A DNA stretch of 7,734 bases from an uncultured Clostridia bacterium (GTDB lineage Bacteria; Bacillota; Clostridia; Christensenellales; DTU072). Position numbers and translations under genes: made by a program. The DNA is taken from the NCBI GenBank assembly GCA_934296355.1, contig CAKRAY010000065.1:1-7734 (forward strand). Direction: 5' to 3'. The notes beneath the pieces were generated by a model. That model made no database searches, was not told the origin of the DNA, and saw only the letters and a program-made list of their open reading frames with translations. Positions 3,867 through 7,734 of this stretch are shown one piece after another (within the stretch, counting starts at the first letter, position 1; each line of letters begins with the position of its first letter).

Positions 3867-6386
3867 ATGAAACTTAGTTTTTCCACGCTTGCATGCCCCG
3901 ACTTTACTTGGACCGAGATTTGCTCCATGGCTAAAGATTTCGGCTTGGACGGAATAGAAATTCGCGGACTCGGCAACGATTTATACGCTTATAAAGCGGG
4001 ACCTTTTACGCCCTCGAAAATCGACGGAACGGTAAAAAAATTAGAAGAGCAACAACTCGTCATCTCCTGTCTTAGTTCGGGTTGCTCCTTAAAGTTCAAA
4101 GAAAAAGAACTCGAAAACTATAACGAACTTACCGAGTACGTCAAACTCGCAAAAAGACTTTCTTGCAAATACGTCAGAGTTCTCGGTGATTCGGAGCCGC
4201 AACCGGAAGGCGAAGTAGACGACGCATATATCGTCAATTTTTTGAAAAAAGTAAGCAAAATCGCGCAAGCGGAAGACGTGATTTTACTCGTGGAATCAAA
4301 CGGGGTTTTTGCCGACACAATGCGTTTAAGAAGGCTTTTGGACGCCGTAGGCAGCGCAAACGTAGCCGCGCTATGGGACGTAAATCATCCTTATAGGTTT
4401 ATGAACGAATCCCCCGAGCGCACGGTAGACAATCTCGGAGATTATATAAAATACGTTCATATAAAAGACAGCGTAAAATGCGGCGAAACAATCGTCTACA
4501 AACTGATGGGCGAAGGCACGATGCCGCTTAATGAGGTTTTCGACGCGCTTAAAACCATTAAATACGACGGTTTTATTTCTCTCGAATGGGTAAAACGTTG
4601 GTCGAGCGAACTTTGCGACGCGGGCATTATCGTTCCGCAGTTTGCAAATTATATGGAAAGATACAAGAGAAAATCGCGCGTTTTACAAGACAATCGCGCG
4701 CATACCGGCAAATACGTCTGGCCGAAAGAAACGCTTATCGACGAAACGTTTCCCGACGTATTAGACAGAATTTGCGAGGAATTCCCCGAACAATACGCTT
4801 TTCGCTATACCGAACTCGATTACACGAGGACTTATAGGCAATTCAGAGACGACGTAGACAACTTCGCTCGGTCACTTATCGCCATGGGCGTTAAACGCGG
4901 CGACCACGTTGCCGTTTGGGCGACTAACGTTCCGCAATGGTTCATAACGTTTTGGGCTACGACCAAAATAGGCGCGGTACTGGTAACGGTAAACACGGCG
5001 TACAAAATTCACGAAGCCGAATACCTATTGAGACAGTCCGACACGCACACGTTGGTTATGATCGACAAATGCAAAGATTCGGATTACGTTGCCATAATCA
5101 ATGAGATTTGCCCCGAGTTAAAAACTTCTCTTCCCGGTCAACTCGATTCGGCGCGTTTGCCGTTTTTGAAAAACATTATAACCATAGAAAGCAAACAACC
5201 CGGATGTTATTCCTGGAGCGACGCTTTGTCGTTATCGAAAAACGTCCCCTACGACGAAGTAGAAAATCGCAGAAAGAAAATAACCAAATACGACGTATGC
5301 AACATGCAATATACTTCGGGAACCACAGGCTTTCCTAAGGGCGTAATGCTGACGCATTATAACGTCGTCAATAACGGTAAAGCAATCGGCGATTGTATGG
5401 ATTTATCGACCGCCGACAGACTTATGATTCAAGTACCCATGTTCCACTGTTTCGGAATGGTACTCGCAATGACCGCGAGCGTTACGCACGGTACGACCAT
5501 GTGTCCTATTACCGCATTTTCTCCCCGTAAAGGTTTGGCGTGCATAAATAAAGAAAAAATAACCGCGTTCCACGGCGTACCCACTATGTTCATCGCGATG
5601 CTGAATCACCCCGATTTCCCTACGACCGATTTTTCTTATATGCGCACGGGAATTATGGCGGGAAGCCCATGTCCTATTAAGGTAATGCAAGAAGTCGTTG
5701 AAAAAATGAATATGAAAGAAATATGCATTACTTACGGACAAACCGAAGCCTCGCCCGCAACGACGATGAGCAAGATTACCGATTCGCTCGAAACGAGAGT
5801 CAACACGGTAGGCGCGGCTATATTCGGCGTGGAATGTAAAATCGTCGACCCCGAAACGAACGAGGAACTTCCTTTCGGTACGGACGGAGAGTTTGTCGCG
5901 CGCGGATACAACATAATGAAAGGCTATTATAAAATGCCCTCCGCGACCGCCGCGGCAATCGACAAAGACGGTTGGTTACACACCGGCGACCTTGCGAGAA
6001 AAACGCCCGAGGGTTATTACAAAATTACCGGACGAATTAAAGATATGATTATCCGCGGCGGCGAGAATATTTATCCCAAAGAGATAGAAGAATTCATTTA
6101 CACTCATCCGAAAGTAAAGGACGTACAAGTAATCGGCGTACCCGACGAACAATACGGCGAAGAAATTATGGCTTGCGTTATTCTGAACGACGGCGAAGCC
6201 ATGACCGAAGAGGAATTAAAAACTTACGTGCTTGAACACATGGCTAAGCACAAAACGCCTAAATACGTCGCTTTCGTGGAGTCTTTTCCTATGAACGCCG
6301 CAGGTAAGATACTTAAATATAAAATGAGAGAAAACGCCATAGACCTACTCGGCTTACACGACGCAAGCAGAATCGTGACCGCGTAA
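3867..6386 (+). CDS. Fusion: sugar-phosphate isomerase/epimerase-type TIM barrel + AMP-forming acyl-CoA synthetase
   Basis: One uninterrupted 839-residue cytoplasmic protein carries two enzyme domains. Residues 1-265 are an AP-endonuclease-2/xylose-isomerase-like barrel (PF01261): MKLSFSTLACPDF opens strand 1, and the expected metal ligands are Glu143 (VESNG), Asp171 (DVNHP, with His174), His198 (VHIKD) and Glu240 (SLEW). After a basic linker (about 266-285), residues 286-839 form an adenylate-forming ligase (PF00501 plus PF13193) of the medium/long-chain acyl-CoA synthetase type (YngI/ACSF2-like). Visible motifs are the P-loop YTSGTTGFPKG (482-492), YGQTEASP (623-630), GWLHTGDLA (702-710), the hinge TGRIKDMIIRGGENIYPKEIE (721-741) and the catalytic Lys814 in NAAGKILK. 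Such ligases activate a carboxylate with ATP and pass it to CoA; barrels of this family isomerise, epimerise or dehydrate sugars and polyols. The true substrates are unknown. No internal Shine-Dalgarno or start suggests separate translation at the junction. Both halves look catalytically complete. Confidence 0.93.
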   Translation: MKLSFSTLACPDFTWTEICSMAKDFGLDGIEIRGLGNDLYAYKAGPFTPSKIDGTVKKLEEQQLVISCLSSGCSLKFKEKELENYNELTEYVKLAKRLSCKYVRVLGDSEPQPEGEVDDAYIVNFLKKVSKIAQAEDVILLVESNGVFADTMRLRRLLDAVGSANVAALWDVNHPYRFMNESPERTVDNLGDYIKYVHIKDSVKCGETIVYKLMGEGTMPLNEVFDALKTIKYDGFISLEWVKRWSSELCDAGIIVPQFANYMERYKRKSRVLQDNRAHTGKYVWPKETLIDETFPDVLDRICEEFPEQYAFRYTELDYTRTYRQFRDDVDNFARSLIAMGVKRGDHVAVWATNVPQWFITFWATTKIGAVLVTVNTAYKIHEAEYLLRQSDTHTLVMIDKCKDSDYVAIINEICPELKTSLPGQLDSARLPFLKNIITIESKQPGCYSWSDALSLSKNVPYDEVENRRKKITKYDVCNMQYTSGTTGFPKGVMLTHYNVVNNGKAIGDCMDLSTADRLMIQVPMFHCFGMVLAMTASVTHGTTMCPITAFSPRKGLACINKEKITAFHGVPTMFIAMLNHPDFPTTDFSYMRTGIMAGSPCPIKVMQEVVEKMNMKEICITYGQTEASPATTMSKITDSLETRVNTVGAAIFGVECKIVDPETNEELPFGTDGEFVARGYNIMKGYYKMPSATAAAIDKDGWLHTGDLARKTPEGYYKITGRIKDMIIRGGENIYPKEIEEFIYTHPKVKDVQVIGVPDEQYGEEIMACVILNDGEAMTEEELKTYVLEHMAKHKTPKYVAFVESFPMNAAGKILKYKMRENAIDLLGLHDASRIVTA

Positions 6387-6410
6387 AAAATAATCGGAAG
6401 AAAACAAAAA

Positions 6411-6450
6411 AAAGCCCGAGTTTATAAATTGCGAACTCGGGTGTTTTTTT
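6411..6450. terminator. Bidirectional Rho-independent terminator
   Basis: An 8-bp stem CCCGAGTT/AACTCGGG (6415-6422 with 6434-6441) has an 11-base loop. TGTTTTTTT follows on the + strand and a run of A precedes it, giving a U-tract on the - strand too. It ends the fusion gene (stop 6386) and the convergent amidohydrolase gene; the + strand T-run overlaps the amidohydrolase TAA (6451-6449). Confidence 0.9.
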
Positions 6451-7237
6451 ATAATTTAAGAAGTTTTTCGGCGTTCTTGTGAAAAATCAAATCTTTTTCT
6501 TCTTGCGACAATCCGAGAAGTTCTATATAACGCTTTTCGCGCGCCACGTTACTCCACGGACCGTCCGAGCCGAAAAGAAGTTTATCTACGCCGTGTTTTT
6601 CCACGATTTTTTCCGCAAGCGGTTTCGGAACGGTACCGTAACCGAAAGAGGTGTCGAAATAACAGTTTCTACCCGCCAAGTATTCGTACGTTTTTTCGGG
6701 ATAATAATACGCTCCCCAATGAGCGAAAACGACCGGAGATGAGAACAAATCGACGACTTTAACGGCGTCCTCGGGCATACAGCCGTAGGGCGGCAAATAC
6801 CCCAAATCCCCGCCGGCGTGGAAAATCGTAATCAAGCCGAGTTCTCCTATTTTTTTGTAAATAGGCATCATTTTCTCATCGGAAACGCAAAACGCCTGAC
6901 ATTCGGGATGAAACTTTACGCCGACTAAGCCTAATTCTTTTATTCTTTCCAGTTCGTCCAAGGCGTCGGGCGCGTCGGGATAAACCGAACCGAACGCGAC
7001 TATGTTGTCGCTATTTATCGAAGCCGCAAAGTTATTTACCGACGCCATTTGGTGTGCGTTGGTGGCGATGCTCAAAGCAACGGCGACGTCTACGCCCTGC
7101 TCTTTCATATACCTCTTTAACCCCTTTAACGAACCGTCGTAATTAGGTTCGATTCCGCCCGCGTTTACGGACAAAAGATTTATCGCCCGTTCGACGATTT
7201 TTTCGGGAAAAACATGGCAATGAAAATCTATCAGCAT
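6449..7237 (-). CDS. Amidohydrolase-2 family (PF04909) metal-dependent hydrolase or decarboxylase
   Basis: A 262-residue cytoplasmic TIM-barrel protein of the amidohydrolase superfamily. Visible motifs are DFHCH (4-8, His6 and His8 as metal ligands), GVKFHPE (106-112), FHAGG (139-143, His140 as ligand), AHWG (172-175, His173) and GSDGPW (223-228, Asp225 as the catalytic/metal Asp). The GSD and KFHPE motifs favour the PF04909 group (ACMSD-like decarboxylases, lactone hydrolases and many unassigned enzymes) over TatD DNases; the substrate cannot be read from sequence. The ATG (7237-7235) follows the TAA of the kinase-like gene by one base (TAACATG), so the two are co-transcribed and probably translationally coupled; only a weak AGGCG precedes the start. 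The transcript ends at the terminator 6411-6450. The length is normal for compact family members. Confidence 0.9.
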   Translation of the reverse strand: MLIDFHCHVFPEKIVERAINLLSVNAGGIEPNYDGSLKGLKRYMKEQGVDVAVALSIATNAHQMASVNNFAASINSDNIVAFGSVYPDAPDALDELERIKELGLVGVKFHPECQAFCVSDEKMMPIYKKIGELGLITIFHAGGDLGYLPPYGCMPEDAVKVVDLFSSPVVFAHWGAYYYPEKTYEYLAGRNCYFDTSFGYGTVPKPLAEKIVEKHGVDKLLFGSDGPWSNVAREKRYIELLGLSQEEKDLIFHKNAEKLLKL

Positions 7238-7238
7238 G

Positions 7239-7712
7239 TTATTCGCCTATTCCCAAACGAGAAAGTAGGTTTTTGGCGGTTTCAAAAACGGTTCTGTTGT
7301 TATCAATGGCAAAGTGCGCGTGTTTTTCGTAAAGCGGCAATAATTCTTGCGCCATTTTTTCCGTTTGCTTTGCAGTGAACTTATCCGAAACGAGTTTATC
7401 TAAGTCGCGTTCCACGAACACCAATATGCCGTTTTCCTTAAGAAGCGACACGTTTTCTTCGTCCTTTACGGCAAGCGCGCCGACTGCGATTATCGCGTCG
7501 TCTAAATGCGAGAACGCTCTTACCGCTTTTTTTTCTTGCTCCGCATACGCCTTTTTGCCGTCGGTTTTTATAAGTTCTTTAACAGTTTTACCCGTAACGT
7601 AACTTATTGCTTCGTCGGCGTCGTAAAACTCGGTTTTCAACATTGCCGACAAGGTTTTACCTAACGACGTTTTGCCCGAACCGGGCAATCCTACCAAAAC
7701 TATATTTGACAT
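7239..7712 (-). CDS. Shikimate-kinase-like P-loop protein lacking shikimate-binding residues
   Basis: A 157-residue NMP-kinase-fold protein that aligns by eye with shikimate kinase along its length. Walker A GLPGSGKTS (8-16) is intact, FYDADEAI (29-36) retains the two Asp (31 and 33, the second equivalent to the substrate/metal Asp), and TGKTVKELI (40-48) follows as in AroK. However, the GExxFRxxE motif reads DGKKAYAEQE (51-60), so the shikimate-contacting Arg is Ala57. The GGG motif is GAL (78-80), the lid RPLL motif is not seen, and the later Arg in RxPLY is Leu (LLPLY, 124-128). It should bind ATP, but shikimate as substrate is doubtful; annotation pipelines would call it shikimate kinase. 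It is somewhat short for AroK (usually about 165-175). GAGGA (7724-7720) lies 7 bases before the ATG. The promoter and any upstream gene are beyond the window. It overlaps no other gene and sits one base from the amidohydrolase. Confidence 0.85.
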   Translation of the reverse strand: MSNIVLVGLPGSGKTSLGKTLSAMLKTEFYDADEAISYVTGKTVKELIKTDGKKAYAEQEKKAVRAFSHLDDAIIAVGALAVKDEENVSLLKENGILVFVERDLDKLVSDKFTAKQTEKMAQELLPLYEKHAHFAIDNNRTVFETAKNLLSRLGIGE

Positions 7713-7719
7713 TATCTAT

Positions 7720-7724
7720 TCCTC
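7720..7724 (-). promoter_or_regulatory. Ribosome binding site of the shikimate-kinase-like gene
   Basis: On the - strand GAGGA is 7 bases before the ATG at 7712, a standard spacing that fixes the start. Only 22 bases upstream are visible. Stop triplets near the start (TAG at 7718-7716, TAA within TAATG at 7714-7712) would suit an upstream gene ending here, but none can be shown. Confidence 0.7.
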
Positions 7725-7734
7725 ACATTTTTCG

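Noticed and set aside
5403..5741. 112-codon open frame on the - strand inside the ligase domain
   Set aside because: It lies opposite strongly conserved ligase coding sequence, its protein has no recognisable motif, and it has no promoter or ribosome site evidence.
3867..6386. Fusion as a petrobactin-type dehydroshikimate dehydratase plus aryl-AMP ligase
   Set aside because: The N-terminal strand pattern fits generic isomerase/epimerase barrels better than AsbF, and the ligase resembles YngI/ACSF2 acyl-CoA synthetases rather than aryl-acid ligases; it remains only a distant possibility.

Overview
The window looks like a chromosomal segment from an anaerobic, low-to-mid GC Bacillota of the Clostridia type, probably an uncultured gut lineage. 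This is inferred from the clostridial style of the proteins (a GH3 beta-glucosidase with the long C-terminal extension, a clostridial-type RdgB), AGGAG-type ribosome sites, AT-rich intergenic regions with near-consensus sigma-A promoters, and a tRNA with encoded CCA. There is no phage, IS, CRISPR or plasmid signature. No taxonomic search could be run.

Layout. 1-205 (+): the 3' end of an unrecognised gene, closed by a strong hairpin terminator (229-265). 289-3298 (-): an operon of a cytoplasmic GH3 beta-glucosidase followed by rdgB (XTP/dITP diphosphatase). The GH3 reading frame is broken near 1359-1360: the catalytic part (1325-3298) and the C-terminal part (867-1358) lie in different frames, and about eight expected residues are missing between them, consistent with a net loss of about 22 nt. 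The C-terminal part ends in TAATG, overlapping the rdgB start. 3299-3866: an intergenic block with the GH3 promoter and an inverted repeat over it, a tRNA-Gly(CCC) gene on the - strand with its own promoter, leader hairpin and terminator, and a + strand promoter with a palindrome serving the next gene.

3867-6386 (+): an 839-residue protein that joins a TIM-barrel sugar-phosphate isomerase/epimerase-type domain (all four metal ligands visible) to a complete AMP-forming acyl-CoA synthetase. This fusion is the most unusual protein here. It ends at a bidirectional terminator shared with a convergent two-gene unit (6449-7712, -): a shikimate-kinase-like P-loop protein that has lost the usual shikimate-binding residues, and one base downstream of it a PF04909 metal-dependent amidohydrolase/decarboxylase-type TIM barrel.

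How they fit together. GH3 releases sugars from beta-glucosides and RdgB is nucleotide-pool housekeeping; their coupling is positional. The fusion, the amidohydrolase and the kinase-like protein could act on related small carboxylic or polyol substrates, but only proximity suggests it, and the convergent orientation argues against one operon.
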